Source of the DNA: Chlorobiaceae bacterium
GTDB lineage: Bacteria > Bacteroidota > Chlorobiia > Chlorobiales > Chlorobiaceae
DNA length: 64,000 bases
Direction of reading: 5' to 3'
NCBI GenBank assembly: GCA_013334965.1
Contig: JAAXWO010000007.1
Coordinates: 91,799-155,798, forward strand
Shown here: piece after piece, positions 1-9,669 of the stretch
Layout: every line of letters starts with the position of its first letter
Numbering within the stretch: position 1 is the first letter of the stretch
Made by a program: the position numbers and the translations under genes
The notes under the pieces: generated by a model
The model's database searches: none
What the model saw: only the letters and a program-made list of their open reading frames with translations
What the model was told of the DNA's origin: nothing

Positions 1-53
1 CATATTACGATACCCGGTTCGCCTTCGGAACGGGCATCATCGAGGTCGAGTGA
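1..53 (+). CDS. C-terminal end of an unidentified protein (partial)
   Basis: The frame open from the left edge reads YYDTRFAFGTGIIEVE and ends at a TGA at 51-53. Only 16 residues are visible, too few to assign a family. It lies 63 bases before prmA on the same strand, so it may be the preceding gene of the same transcript. The short piece could also be a chance open frame. Confidence 0.4.
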   Translation, partial: YYDTRFAFGTGIIEVE

Positions 54-116
54 GTGTGGCCCTGCTCAGGAGATAAATTCGTATCTTCCCCATCATGACC
101 ATCATCAGTAACCATT

Positions 117-1001
117 ATGGAGCCCGCTTCCATGCAGCCGCCGAAAACCCATAACCATATCGAGCTCGCTTTCGAGATCGACACCGACCTTTACGAACTC
201 TACATCGCACTCCTTTCGCAGGAGGGTATCGAATATTTCCTTGAGGAAGAGCGCAAACTCCTGGCATACATTTCCGAAAGCATCTGGAACAAGGAGAAAG
301 AGGAGTCGATCAGAACGATGCTTAAAGGGGCCTTCGGAGAGGTGCCCCACTACACCGCGACATTCATCGCGGACAGGAACTGGAACGCCGAATGGGAGGC
401 CAACCTCCAGCCGGTGGAGGTCTCCGACCGCTTCCTTATCGTCCAGCAGCGGAAGGAGTACAACCCGAAGCCGGGACAGATCGTCATCGTCATCAACCCG
501 AAGATGTCGTTCGGTACAGGCTACCACGCCACGACAAGGCTGATGCTCCGCCAGATGGGGGATCTCGACCTCGCCGACAAAAAGATCATGGATATCGGGA
601 CAGGCACGGGTGTCCTCGCCATCGCTGCCCGTAAGCTCGGGAACAAAAACCCTATCCTCGCCTTCGACAACAACTCGTGGTCGGCTGAAAACGCACTCGA
701 AAACGTCGAAGAGAACGATGCTGCGGACATCAGGGTCGAACTGCTCGATGCCGAAGAGGATCTCGCCGCCAACCTGCAGGAGGGATACGACCTGGTACTG
801 GCCAACATCAACAAGAACGTCATCGACCGCATCCTCCCCGTCATCCACCGTAACGCCCCGAAAGCAACGGTGCTGATCTCCGGCATTCTCGTGTATGACG
901 AACCCTGGCTGAAGCAGCTGATCAAGCGACTGGGGTACACGATCAGAAAAAGCATCTATGAGGAAGAGTGGCTTTCGGCGCTGATCGAACCGGGAAAATG
1001 A
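117..1001 (+). CDS. prmA: Ribosomal protein L11 methyltransferase PrmA
   Basis: Cytoplasmic SAM-dependent enzyme that methylates lysines and the N-terminus of ribosomal protein L11. The 294-residue product has the family's usual length. An N-terminal recognition region is followed by a Rossmann methyltransferase domain with SAM motif I MDIGTGTGVLAIAARKLG (about residues 159-176) and the family's post-motif LANINKNVI near residue 228. FGTGYHATT just before motif I corresponds to the PrmA signature (F)GTGxHxTT. An ATG at 132 preceded by GGAG is an equally good start. The stop overlaps the start of the following phosphatase gene as ATGA, which suggests translational coupling. Confidence 0.93.
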   Translation: MEPASMQPPKTHNHIELAFEIDTDLYELYIALLSQEGIEYFLEEERKLLAYISESIWNKEKEESIRTMLKGAFGEVPHYTATFIADRNWNAEWEANLQPVEVSDRFLIVQQRKEYNPKPGQIVIVINPKMSFGTGYHATTRLMLRQMGDLDLADKKIMDIGTGTGVLAIAARKLGNKNPILAFDNNSWSAENALENVEENDAADIRVELLDAEEDLAANLQEGYDLVLANINKNVIDRILPVIHRNAPKATVLISGILVYDEPWLKQLIKRLGYTIRKSIYEEEWLSALIEPGK

Positions 1002-1945
1002 GCCTTGACATGGAGAGAACCGCCTGCATCGACGTAGGGACCAACACCGCCCTGCTGCTTGTCGCCGACCTTGATCCCGAATCGGGCAGGATCCTGCCGG
1101 TAGAACACCGCCAGATCATCGTCCGGCTGGGACAGAAGGTCGATGAAGGCAAAGTCATCCGAAAAGAGGCGCTCGACCGCCTGATCGTCGCCCTCTCCTC
1201 ATACCGGGCGCTCTGTGAAAGCCTCGGGGTCGGCAAGATCATCGCTGCCGGTACGAGCGCACTGCGCGACGCATCGAACCGCGATGAAATCATCGAGGAG
1301 GTTGACAAGGCGACCGGCATCGAACTGACCTGCATCAGCGGAACGGAGGAGGCTGAGCTCACCTTTTTCGGAGCCGTGGCCGGAATGACGGATGTGCCGG
1401 AACCCTTCTCGGTCATCGATATCGGCGGAGGAAGCACCGAAATCATCATGGGCACCGCCACCGGGGTAAACCGTTCAGTGAGCATGGACATCGGCTCTGT
1501 CAGGCTGACCGAGCGATTCTTCACCTCCCTTCCCCCTTCAGATTCAGAATTCAAGGCCGCCAGGGAGGAGATCAACCGACATCTTGCGTCGAACCTTCCG
1601 CCGTTTTTTGCCGCCAGGCACGATGTGTTCGGTGTGGCTGGAACCCTGACCACGATCGCGCAGGTCAGCATGGGCGAGCCGCATTTTGTAGCCGAAAAGG
1701 TCCAGGGATTCAGGCTTGGGTATGATCAGGTCCACCTGATGCTCGAAAAGCTCCGCACCATGACCGTCGATGAAATCGTCGAGCTCGGCATCCCCGAAGG
1801 ACGGGCCGACGTCATCACCATGGGCACGCTGATCCTGCACCAGTTCATGCGAATGCTCGGGGTCGGAACCGTGACGGTCAGCATCCAGGGGCTGCGCTTC
1901 GGCATGGCGCAAAAAGAGCTGCAGAGACTGCGATTGCAGAAATAG
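998..1945 (+). CDS. Ppx/GppA-family phosphatase (exopolyphosphatase-like)
   Basis: Member of the ASKHA-fold Ppx/GppA family, which hydrolyses polyphosphate or pppGpp. Visible motifs are the phosphate-1 loop CIDVGTNTALLLVADL at the N-terminus, the phosphate-2 loop VIDIGGGSTEIIMG near residue 145 and the adenosine-type motif GVAGTLTTIAQV near residue 215. At 315 residues it has only the two-lobed catalytic core and lacks the C-terminal HD-like extension of E. coli Ppx/GppA, as in many short homologues. The start at 998 is preferred over the GTG at 968 because it overlaps the prmA stop as ATGA. Whether polyphosphate or pppGpp is the substrate cannot be told from sequence. Confidence 0.88.
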   Translation: MSLDMERTACIDVGTNTALLLVADLDPESGRILPVEHRQIIVRLGQKVDEGKVIRKEALDRLIVALSSYRALCESLGVGKIIAAGTSALRDASNRDEIIEEVDKATGIELTCISGTEEAELTFFGAVAGMTDVPEPFSVIDIGGGSTEIIMGTATGVNRSVSMDIGSVRLTERFFTSLPPSDSEFKAAREEINRHLASNLPPFFAARHDVFGVAGTLTTIAQVSMGEPHFVAEKVQGFRLGYDQVHLMLEKLRTMTVDEIVELGIPEGRADVITMGTLILHQFMRMLGVGTVTVSIQGLRFGMAQKELQRLRLQK

Positions 1946-1957
1946 GGCTGTTGCGGC

Positions 1958-3157
1958 TCAGGGCTTGCGGCACAAAAGGCATATCCCAACCCCTGTCGAA
2001 TCCTTCGTAAAGAAAAGAAAGAGTTCGCTGCTCTCTCCGATCCGGTACTTCTTGCGCAGCTCCTCGACGGAAACCGGAAAATCGCGACGCTGGATCGCAG
2101 CCTTCGTAATCCCCCGCCGTTCGAGCTCTGCACGAAACCCTTTCGGTTTGAAAGGCAGGCGCTCCTCAATCCTGAAGCTCCGTCCGGGAAAAAAGTCGAC
2201 AAGGCAGTCCGAAGTCAGGTAATCGACCGTATGGTTCAGGAACCCGAGCTTCAGGTTCCGGGCAAGGTCAACGGTCAGGCGCGCCTTGATGATGGCGGCA
2301 TCCGGCTCATAGAGCCATTGACCCGGAACAGGCGAAACGACGCGCCCTGCCAAGTCTTCGGCTTGTGAACCGATCTCGAACACGCCCTCGCCGAGGCAGA
2401 CCGCCCGGACTGAAGGCCTGTGACCTGCCGGAAGAGTTCGATCGAGCAAGAGCAGGATCTCCTTGCACTCCCCTTCGACCGAGACGACCACGATAGAGGA
2501 GAGTGAGGGGAGCTTTTCCTGGAGTCCACTGATTTCAAGTGCAGGGGAGGCCTTGACGCACACCTTCGGGGCTTTCCTCAGCATGAGGTCGTGCAGTCCT
2601 ACGACGTCTGGACTCGTCGCTTCAAGGCCGACTGAGCGCCCGCCCTGTTCCCGTCGGGCGGGATCAACGAAAATCCAGTCGAAGGAGTCGTCGGGAAACG
2701 TTTCCAGAATGGCGACGCTATCCCCGACCCTGGGTTCGACGTTGCTGACGCCGATGGCGTTTCGATTGTATTCTGCAAGCTCTGCAAGTACGCCGTCGCG
2801 CTCGCAAGAGATAACCTCTGCAAAGCGTCGGGAGAAATATATGGTGTCGATCCCCAGGCCGCCGGTCAGGTCGATGATGCGCCTCCCCGACATGAGCCCC
2901 GCCTTCCATTCGGCTGCGCGCTCGCCAGAAGCCTGCTCAAGTCCGAGCCGTGTATAGAGAAGCGGAAAACGTGAAAGCGAAGGCAGTTTTTTTATCGCCT
3001 TCTGCCGGCAGGCGATCTGCTCTGCCATTGCCCGGACAGGCAACTCCTTTCGATCATGAAACTGCATGGCGAATTCCGCAGGGTCGTCATGGACATGCTC
3101 ATCGATCAGGGCAAGAACCTCTGGAGCCAGAAGGGCATGGAGTTCATCGGAAGTCAT
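1958..3157 (-). CDS. Class I SAM-dependent methyltransferase, THUMP-like family
   Basis: 399-residue protein with a central Rossmann methyltransferase domain: SAM motif I IDLTGGLGIDTIYFSRRF near residue 94, an acidic motif around SCERD, and a catalytic-loop-like FVDPARREQGGR near residue 163. A C-terminal segment with RRGITKAAIQRRDFPVS resembles the THUMP-like domain attached to this family in Bacteroidota and Chlorobi. RNA methylation is inferred from the THUMP-like tail; the substrate is unknown. It converges with the Ppx gene, 12 bases apart, and lies downstream of the acyl-CoA ligase on the same strand. Confidence 0.8.
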   Translation of the reverse strand: MTSDELHALLAPEVLALIDEHVHDDPAEFAMQFHDRKELPVRAMAEQIACRQKAIKKLPSLSRFPLLYTRLGLEQASGERAAEWKAGLMSGRRIIDLTGGLGIDTIYFSRRFAEVISCERDGVLAELAEYNRNAIGVSNVEPRVGDSVAILETFPDDSFDWIFVDPARREQGGRSVGLEATSPDVVGLHDLMLRKAPKVCVKASPALEISGLQEKLPSLSSIVVVSVEGECKEILLLLDRTLPAGHRPSVRAVCLGEGVFEIGSQAEDLAGRVVSPVPGQWLYEPDAAIIKARLTVDLARNLKLGFLNHTVDYLTSDCLVDFFPGRSFRIEERLPFKPKGFRAELERRGITKAAIQRRDFPVSVEELRKKYRIGESSELFLFFTKDSTGVGICLLCRKP

Positions 3158-3189
3158 GGGCGGGGAAGAATGGTATCAAAAGAAGTTCT

Positions 3190-4896
3190 TCACTTTTCCT
3201 GTCGCTTCTCCCCGATCCCGTTATTGTGGTCCGCGACCAGTTCCCTGCGCAGCACCTTGCCGATCAGTGATTTGGGAAGCGATGTTCGGAACTCGACGTG
3301 CTTCGGCACCTTGTAGGCAATCAGCTCCTTGCGGCAATGGGCTTTAAGATCGTCCACGCCGATTTCACAGCCTTCACGCAAAACAACCCAGGCCTTGACG
3401 GCTTCTCCCTGATAATCGTCGGCAACTCCCGCCACGCCGACTTCAAGAACGGAAGGATGCTTCGCGATGACCTCCTCGACCTCTCGCGGCCACACCTGGA
3501 AGCCACCGGGCTTGATGACATCTTTCTTTCGGTCAACGATAAATATGTAACCGTCCTCGTCGAAATAGCCAAGGTCACCGGTATAGAGCCAGCCGTCACG
3601 TATGATGTCGGAAATCTCTTCGGAGTTCCCCCAGTAGCCACTCATAAGCTGGGGAGCATGCATGATGATTTCGCCGACCTGGCCGACGGCAAGCACCTCT
3701 CCGCTGCCGTCAGCGTCAACGATGCGAACATCGACATCAGGCGCCGGCAAGCCGACCGAACCCGCCTTGTTTATGCCCATTACAGGAGTGCTGACCGATG
3801 CAATCATCGATTCCGTCAACCCGTAAGCCTCGATGATGCGACCGCCCGTCAGCTCTTCGAACCGTCTCCGGGTATCGAGATGCAGCGATGCGGCCCCCGA
3901 AACGGTCAGCTTGATGGATCTGAGCATCGAAGGGTCCTTCAGCAGCCTCGGATGCGCGGCAAGTGCGTTGAACAACGTCGGCACGCCGGGAAGCACCGCA
4001 GGCTTGAGCTTTTTGATCGTCAAGAGCAGATCGTCGATGTCCCGCGGGTTCGGCACCAGGGCAAGGGGAAGGTTCCTGATCAGTCCGGCGGTCATGATGC
4101 CGAGCTGGGCGTAGACATGGAACAGCGGCATGTTGAGCATGATGATGTCGCCGGGTTCATTGATCACGGACTCGTACCAGGCCTGCAACTGCATGCCGGA
4201 GATGATCATGGCCTGATGGAGCCCGATGGCGCACTTGGGCTTGCCGGTAGTCCCTCCTGAAAACAGGAACACCGCCGGATCGTTATGCGTAACCTTAATC
4301 GATGGCGCTGCATCGCCGGCATGGGCCGCAATCAGATCCTGCATCGTCAGGTCTCCGTTCACGACGGAGACACGATACCCCATCTTGGCCTCCTTGAACA
4401 CCGAGAAGAGAATCCGTGTAATCGGGGGGAAGTACTCCTTGATGTTGCTCGTGATGATCCTCTTGAGCGGCGTCCTGCTTCTCAGCCCATTGACCTTGTT
4501 GTAAAAAAGCGTCAGAACGATCGCCGTTTCCGCTCCGCACTCGTTTATCGCGTGCTCCAGCTCATGTTCGGTGTAGAGCGGGTTAAGCGGCACGACGATG
4601 GCGCCCGCCTTCCAGATGCCGAATTCGGCGATGATCATCTGGGGGGAGTTGGGCAGAAGTACCGCCACGCGATCTCCCTTGCGGACTCCGATCGACACGA
4701 GGGCTGCGGCGAAGGCCGTGCTCTGCCGTTCGAGTTCACCGTAAGAAATCGATGCCCCCTTGAACAAAAGGGCTGGTCGATCTGCGTTCTTCGTCGACGC
4801 GTCCCTAAGGACGTCGATGAGGGTTTTTTCAGGATAGGGCTTGAGGGAGCAGGGGACTCCCTTGTCGTAATGGCGATGCCAGGGTCTTTCGGTCAT
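3190..4896 (-). CDS. Long-chain acyl-CoA ligase (AMP-forming)
   Basis: Adenylate-forming enzyme that activates fatty acids with ATP and CoA. The 568-residue length is typical. Motifs in order: the AMP-binding P-loop FSGGTTGKPK near residue 211, the central AYGLTES motif near residue 358, YTGDLGYFDEDGYIFIVDRK around 440-460 containing the conserved Asp and Arg, and the C-terminal PKSLIGKVLRRE with the catalytic Lys. In green sulfur bacteria it could recycle fatty acids or activate exogenous ones. The symbol fadD would fit, but substrate chain length is not evident. Confidence 0.9.
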   Translation of the reverse strand: MTERPWHRHYDKGVPCSLKPYPEKTLIDVLRDASTKNADRPALLFKGASISYGELERQSTAFAAALVSIGVRKGDRVAVLLPNSPQMIIAEFGIWKAGAIVVPLNPLYTEHELEHAINECGAETAIVLTLFYNKVNGLRSRTPLKRIITSNIKEYFPPITRILFSVFKEAKMGYRVSVVNGDLTMQDLIAAHAGDAAPSIKVTHNDPAVFLFSGGTTGKPKCAIGLHQAMIISGMQLQAWYESVINEPGDIIMLNMPLFHVYAQLGIMTAGLIRNLPLALVPNPRDIDDLLLTIKKLKPAVLPGVPTLFNALAAHPRLLKDPSMLRSIKLTVSGAASLHLDTRRRFEELTGGRIIEAYGLTESMIASVSTPVMGINKAGSVGLPAPDVDVRIVDADGSGEVLAVGQVGEIIMHAPQLMSGYWGNSEEISDIIRDGWLYTGDLGYFDEDGYIFIVDRKKDVIKPGGFQVWPREVEEVIAKHPSVLEVGVAGVADDYQGEAVKAWVVLREGCEIGVDDLKAHCRKELIAYKVPKHVEFRTSLPKSLIGKVLRRELVADHNNGIGEKRQEK

Positions 4897-4999
4897 AACA
4901 TCTTGGAAAGGGGAGCAAGAACTTCAAAAAACATAAAATGTTAATATAGCTTTTCTTTAAGCAGTAATCCTCGCTATACTTTCATCCAGTACGCCATCT

Positions 5000-6307
5000 T
5001 CAACGTGTTCCCGTTACCTCCTCCCGGACCGTCTCGCAAACCGCCAGTGTCAGAATATCCAGCTCGTCGTCCATGATGACGTAGGGCGGCATGAGGTACA
5101 CAAGCCGCCCGAACGGCCTCACCCATACCCCTTTGTCCACAAGGCGCTTCTGGATCGAGGCCATTTCAACAGGGCGCTCCAGCTCCACCACCCCGATGGC
5201 CCCGAGTACCCGTACGTCAACCACTCCGGGCATTGCTGCGCAAGGGGCCAGACCCTTCCTGAGCTTCCCCTCGATCCTGGAGACGGCCGATTGCCAGTCG
5301 AACGCATCAAGAAGCCCGAGGCTTGCAACGGCGACGGCGCAGGCGAGCGGATTGGCCATGAAGGTCGGGCCATGCATGAAGAGGCCTGGCTCGCCACCCG
5401 AGATCGTATCGGCCACATGTCCGGAAGCGACTGTTGCAGCGAGGCTCATGTAACCCCCGGTCAATGCCTTTCCGACACAGACGATGTCGGGAACCACGGC
5501 GGCATGTTCCATGGCGAACATCCTGCCGGTGCGTCCGAAACCGGTCGCAATCTCATCGAAGACCAGCAGCACATCGTGTTCGGCGCAGAGCTCCCTGAGG
5601 CGCTGCAGGTATCGCGGAGAGTAAAAACGCATGCCGCCGGCCCCCTGGACAACCGGTTCGACGATCACTGCGGCGATCCGGCCTGCATGAGCTTCGAGCT
5701 GGAGGCGCATGTCATGGATCGCCTCTTCGTTCCACGGCTCGTCGAACCTGCAGGAGGGCGCCTCGACGAAAAGCTGTTCCGGAAGCACGCCGCTGAACAG
5801 GCTGTGCATTCCCGTGACGGGATCGCAGACCGACATTGCCATGAAGGTGTCGCCGTGGTAACCCGACCGTACGGTCAGAAGCCGCTGCTTTTCAGGACGA
5901 CCTCGGGCATGCCAGTACTGCAGGGCCATCTTGACGGCGACCTCGACAGAAACCGACCCGGAATCACAGAGAAATACCCTGTCGAGCGGGTCAGGCAACA
6001 GGGCGACCAGCCTGCGGCCGAGCTCGATGGCAGGCTCATGCACAAGCCCCCCGAACATGACGTGGCTCATCCGGCCAAGCTGGTCTGAAACCGCCCTGTT
6101 CAGTACCGGGTGGTTGTAGCCGTGAATGGCCGACCACCAGGAGGACATGCCGTCGATGAGCCTGCGACCATCCTCAAGTTCGATGGTCACGCCTCGCGCA
6201 CCGACGACAGGGTAGACCGGGAGGGGCTCTAACATCGATGTGTATGGATGCCAGAGATGATGGCGGTCAAAATCGAGATCCATCCCCTTCGGGAAACTTT
6301 GGCTCAT
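5000..6307 (-). CDS. bioA: Adenosylmethionine-8-amino-7-oxononanoate aminotransferase BioA
   Basis: PLP enzyme of biotin synthesis that converts KAPA to DAPA with SAM as amino donor. The 435-residue class III aminotransferase starts with the BioA-type HLWHPYTSM, has [13 protein letters not shown] near residue 55 (substrate pocket), the Asp-containing [15 protein letters not shown] near residue 250 and the PLP lysine in [10 protein letters not shown]. It is the last gene of the biotin operon, 20 bases after bioD. The start at 6307 keeps MSQSFPKG; an in-frame ATG eight codons later is also possible. Confidence 0.96.
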   Translation of the reverse strand: MSQSFPKGMDLDFDRHHLWHPYTSMLEPLPVYPVVGARGVTIELEDGRRLIDGMSSWWSAIHGYNHPVLNRAVSDQLGRMSHVMFGGLVHEPAIELGRRLVALLPDPLDRVFLCDSGSVSVEVAVKMALQYWHARGRPEKQRLLTVRSGYHGDTFMAMSVCDPVTGMHSLFSGVLPEQLFVEAPSCRFDEPWNEEAIHDMRLQLEAHAGRIAAVIVEPVVQGAGGMRFYSPRYLQRLRELCAEHDVLLVFDEIATGFGRTGRMFAMEHAAVVPDIVCVGKALTGGYMSLAATVASGHVADTISGGEPGLFMHGPTFMANPLACAVAVASLGLLDAFDWQSAVSRIEGKLRKGLAPCAAMPGVVDVRVLGAIGVVELERPVEMASIQKRLVDKGVWVRPFGRLVYLMPPYVIMDDELDILTLAVCETVREEVTGTR

Positions 6308-6327
6308 CGGTTCCGGGATTGCGGATT

Positions 6328-7005
6328 TCAGAAATTCAGCAGGCTGGCCGAGCCGGGGGCAAGGCCGTTCGCGTCGAGGTCGAGCATCGGAGCGGAATCG
6401 AAGCCGTAACGCCTCAGCCTCTCCGAGATCACCCTGCGGGTATCGTCAGCCATGGTCGCATCTGCCTGCCCGAAACGGTTGTAAATGACGCCCACAACCC
6501 GGATGCCTCTCGACACGCAGGCCTCGAGGGAAAGCAACGTATGGTTGATGCTGCCGAGACGCGGCGAAGTGACCAGCACAAGGCCATATCCTGCATCCCG
6601 GACATAGTCTGCGAACAAAAGCTCGTCGTTCAGCGGCACGAGCAATCCGCCGACGCCTTCGAGCAGCACCAGTTCATGGTGTTTCTGCAGCATGAATGTC
6701 GCCCGGCGTATCTTCAAGAGGTCGATCGTCGTTCCCTCCATCCCTGCGGCAAGATGCGGAGACGCCGGATACCGGAACACGTAGGGACAGGTCGTACCGT
6801 CGAGGTCTGCATCCTGAAGGGCGATACCCATAAGCTCACGGTGAACTGAGATGTCTTCCGAAACTCCTTCGCAGCCGGTCTGCGCTATCTTCTGCGTTAT
6901 GACCTGAACCCCGGACTCTGCGAACGACCTGGCCAGATGCCCTGTGGCGACCGTTTTGCCGATGCCGGTATCGATACCGGCCACGACGAGCACTCGTCCT
7001 TTCAT
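6328..7005 (-). CDS. bioD: Dethiobiotin synthetase BioD
   Basis: ATP-dependent enzyme that closes the ureido ring of dethiobiotin using CO2 and DAPA. The N-terminal P-loop [18 protein letters not shown] is the BioD form (GTDTxVGKT), and [12 protein letters not shown] near residue 114 is the second conserved family motif. 225 residues is the normal length. The ATG overlaps the bioC stop as ATGA, so translation is probably coupled. The spacing to bioA is 20 bases. Confidence 0.96.
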   Translation of the reverse strand: MKGRVLVVAGIDTGIGKTVATGHLARSFAESGVQVITQKIAQTGCEGVSEDISVHRELMGIALQDADLDGTTCPYVFRYPASPHLAAGMEGTTIDLLKIRRATFMLQKHHELVLLEGVGGLLVPLNDELLFADYVRDAGYGLVLVTSPRLGSINHTLLSLEACVSRGIRVVGVIYNRFGQADATMADDTRRVISERLRRYGFDSAPMLDLDANGLAPGSASLLNF

Positions 7006-7784
7006 GCGCCTTTCCTCCTGAAACAGCAGTAAACCGGGTGATAGGTGAGGTAAACGCCGCTCCCGGAAGAGAAGGACGAGCGATAACGCTGCATAAACTC
7101 ATGGTAACGCGTCCTCGTCCACGCCTGCCTCGAAAGGCCGTTCACCCCGGTATCCCTGATATGCCTCAGCATGGCCTCAGGGGATGCGAACTCCTGCCGT
7201 CGCTCCTCTTCCCCGATACCGACGGGTTCGAACCTCTCCCCGGCAAGATCGGCGATCTCCTGAAGCGTCAGGTAGGAGAGCGACGCCTCACCGAGTTGCG
7301 CGATCTCCTTCATGTTGCCCGTGCTGAAGGTACTGAAAACCAGCAACCCTCCGGGCCTTATCGAATCGGCCATCCTCGAAAAGAACCCCGGCAGGTCATG
7401 AAACCATTGTACTGTGGCGTTTGAAACGACGAGGTCGAGATTGACGGGCAACGGCTCAAGGCACTCGAAATCACCCTGAAGGAAAACCATTTCCCCGACT
7501 GTTCGACCGGAGAGGGCATCCGAAACAAAATCCCGGCTCTCCTCGACCAGATCGTTGGCGAAATAGGTGCCCACAGAAAAGCGTCTTAACAGAAGCGAGG
7601 TTAGAATCGCCGAGCCGCAACCGAACTCCAGAACCCTTTCGACATGATCGGCCATCCCGGCTCGCTCAATCATTGCCAGCAGTTCGCCGGCCATATGATG
7701 CTGGACAAGCGCGCTCCGGCGATAGGTGTGCAACGCACGACCAAACCTGCTGCCTACCAGCTTTTTATCTGGACGATGCCTCAT
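7002..7784 (-). CDS. bioC: Malonyl-ACP O-methyltransferase BioC
   Basis: Methylates the malonyl group of malonyl-ACP so that the fatty acid synthesis machinery can elongate it to pimeloyl-ACP methyl ester, the first step of pimelate formation. 260 residues. SAM motif I is VLEFGCGSAILTSLLLRRF near residue 50, followed by LDLVVSNATVQWFHDL, typical of BioC. The ATG at 7784 is chosen over the far upstream frame start because it overlaps the bioG stop as ATGA and is preceded by GGGAGG at proper spacing. The upstream open frame is just bioG read in another frame. Confidence 0.93.
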   Translation of the reverse strand: MRHRPDKKLVGSRFGRALHTYRRSALVQHHMAGELLAMIERAGMADHVERVLEFGCGSAILTSLLLRRFSVGTYFANDLVEESRDFVSDALSGRTVGEMVFLQGDFECLEPLPVNLDLVVSNATVQWFHDLPGFFSRMADSIRPGGLLVFSTFSTGNMKEIAQLGEASLSYLTLQEIADLAGERFEPVGIGEEERRQEFASPEAMLRHIRDTGVNGLSRQAWTRTRYHEFMQRYRSSFSSGSGVYLTYHPVYCCFRRKGA

Positions 7785-8455
7785 TCGAACGCCTCCCGGA
7801 ATCCAGGTATGTTGAAAAATGGAAAATGGGGCATTTTCGCGATCTCGACCACCGGCACATCCTGCCATGCGCGGCGCTGGTTCCCAGGCAGGAAAACCAG
7901 GTCCCGGCCGCCGACAATAGCCTTCGAGAAGCTCCACGAAGGCGGAGGCTCTCCTGCCAGGCGAAACACCGCCGCTTCGATGGCGCGCAGTTCAGACTGC
8001 TGATCCTGAACTCTCCTTGCCGATCGAACAGCATCAATTCCGACCTCCCTGCTGCCGCTGAACATCCTGCGCTCGAAGCGCTCCCGGCTCTCCCCGGACC
8101 ATGACTCGATGGTGTCCCTGAAAACCTTCGGCGAAATGCCAAGCTCCGCGTCGACCGGAAAGGGGGTCCCGTTGATCGCCACGGCGTGACGGACTCCCTC
8201 CAGACCGGCATGCATGGAGGCCCACACGCCCAGGGACCAGGCCAGGATATCGATCGCCTTGTACCTGGGCATCCCGCTTTTCAGCCAGCCGGGAATATCG
8301 AGATCGCCATAGTCGTAGAGCACGGCTATGTCGCGATCCTGCGCCGCTGAATTCGCCGACCGGAGATAGTCAGCCACACGGCGATCCATTCCCCATCCGT
8401 TGAAAAAGAGCAGGAGTTCCTCTCTTCCCTCATGTACGATCCACTCTGCGTTCAC
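7781..8455 (-). CDS. bioG: Pimeloyl-ACP methyl ester esterase BioG
   Basis: DUF452/BioG family alpha/beta hydrolase. In this family it cleaves the methyl ester of pimeloyl-ACP, doing the job of BioH. Visible motifs are LLLFFNGWGMD at the N-terminus (oxyanion region), YDYGD near residue 46, the nucleophile elbow in ILAWSLGVWA with the Ser, and INGTPFPVD. A GTG at 8455 overlaps the bioF stop as GTGA and is preferred; a TTG at 8464 is an alternative. It sits between bioF and bioC with overlaps at both ends, so biotin function is well supported by context. Confidence 0.92.
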   Translation of the reverse strand: MNAEWIVHEGREELLLFFNGWGMDRRVADYLRSANSAAQDRDIAVLYDYGDLDIPGWLKSGMPRYKAIDILAWSLGVWASMHAGLEGVRHAVAINGTPFPVDAELGISPKVFRDTIESWSGESRERFERRMFSGSREVGIDAVRSARRVQDQQSELRAIEAAVFRLAGEPPPSWSFSKAIVGGRDLVFLPGNQRRAWQDVPVVEIAKMPHFPFFNIPGFREAFE

Positions 8456-9669
8456 GGCAACCAAGGTTTCATGATGCCTGCAAGAAGGTCGATATCTTCG
8501 ACAGTCAGATCGGCCCTGAGTGAAAAACGGAGACGTGAGCTGTTTTCAGGCACGGTCGGCGGACGGACAGGCAAAGCGTGGAATCCCTCGTTGCGCAGGG
8601 CGGCGCCCATCTCGACAGCCCTGCTGTCCTCCCCCAACACGACAGGCACGATATGGCTTTCGCCCGGCACATCGAAGCCGGCCGCCCTGAGCTGCGAACG
8701 GAGCCTCGACGCGAGTTCCAGCAGATGGCGTCGCTCGCGCACCATGCCGAGCTGCCTCCTGAAGGTCAGCAGGCTCCAGCCCAGCACCATGGGCGGCAGG
8801 GCCGTTGTGAAGATGAGCGTCCGCATGGTGTTGACCAGATACTCCCTGAAAAGCCTGCTCATGACCCCGAAAGCTCCTGTAGAAGCGAACGCCTTGCCGA
8901 AGGTGCCGATCAGGATATCGATCCCGTCCAGAACCCCCTGCTCTTCGCACAAACCAAGGCCACGCAACCCGTAAACCCCAACACCGTGGGCCTCGTCGAC
9001 GATCAGCATCGCGCCGTAACGCTTTTTGAGCGCCACGAGCCGCCTGAGGTCGGCAAGGTCGCCGTCCATGCTGAACACCGATTCGGTGACGATGAAAACC
9101 TGCCGGTACCGTCCGGCACTCTCTTCGAGCAGCGCCTCAAGCTGATCGTAATCCGCGTGGCGGTATCGCTTGTACTCCGCCGCGGCGATCCTGATGCCGT
9201 CGATGATGCTGGCGTGGTTAAGCCGGTCACAGAGGATAAGGTCGTGGCGGGTGCCCAGCGCTGGAAGGATGCCTGTATTGGCGTGATACCCGCTGTTGAA
9301 CACAAGGGCCGCTTCGCGTCCATACTCAGCGGCGATGGCCGCTTCGAGCTCGCCATAGAGCGGATGATTGCCCGTCAGGAGCCTCGACGAAGTGCTGGTC
9401 ATGGCAAACCGGCCTTCATCGACCCCTCCTTCAGCTGAGGCCAGCCAGGAGGAGATGAGTTCCGTATCAGCCCCTATGCCGAGATAGTCGTTCGAAGAAA
9501 GGTTCAGGAGTCGCTGTCCGTCCAGGGCGATGTAGCGCCCGCTGCGCGTGCCGACGTCGGGCATCGTGCGGTAACGCTGCGCTGATTTGAGCGCGTTGAG
9601 CTCCCTGGCGATCTCTTCCTCGACAGGCATCACGATGCGCCCCATACCACGGTCTGCCATCAACGTCAT
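8452..9669 (-). CDS. bioF: 8-amino-7-oxononanoate synthase BioF
   Basis: PLP-dependent alpha-oxoamine synthase that condenses pimeloyl-ACP (or CoA) with alanine to KAPA. 405 residues. Key motifs: [10 protein letters not shown] near residue 57, [26 protein letters not shown] with the PLP-contacting Asp and His, and the Schiff-base lysine in [16 protein letters not shown]. The start ATG overlaps the bioB stop (ATGA), and the stop overlaps the bioG GTG. An internal ATG (MADRGMG) four codons in could also be used. Confidence 0.95.
   Translation of the reverse strand: MTLMADRGMGRIVMPVEEEIARELNALKSAQRYRTMPDVGTRSGRYIALDGQRLLNLSSNDYLGIGADTELISSWLASAEGGVDEGRFAMTSTSSRLLTGNHPLYGELEAAIAAEYGREAALVFNSGYHANTGILPALGTRHDLILCDRLNHASIIDGIRIAAAEYKRYRHADYDQLEALLEESAGRYRQVFIVTESVFSMDGDLADLRRLVALKKRYGAMLIVDEAHGVGVYGLRGLGLCEEQGVLDGIDILIGTFGKAFASTGAFGVMSRLFREYLVNTMRTLIFTTALPPMVLGWSLLTFRRQLGMVRERRHLLELASRLRSQLRAAGFDVPGESHIVPVVLGEDSRAVEMGAALRNEGFHALPVRPPTVPENSSRLRFSLRADLTVEDIDLLAGIMKPWLP

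Noticed and set aside
105..848. 247-codon minus-strand frame opposite prmA
   Set aside because: Acidic low-information product, no ribosome binding site, fully overlapped by a confident gene.
7785..7937. Upstream extension of the bioC frame
   Set aside because: It overlaps bioG in another frame, and the ATGA overlap with GGGAGG supports the internal start.
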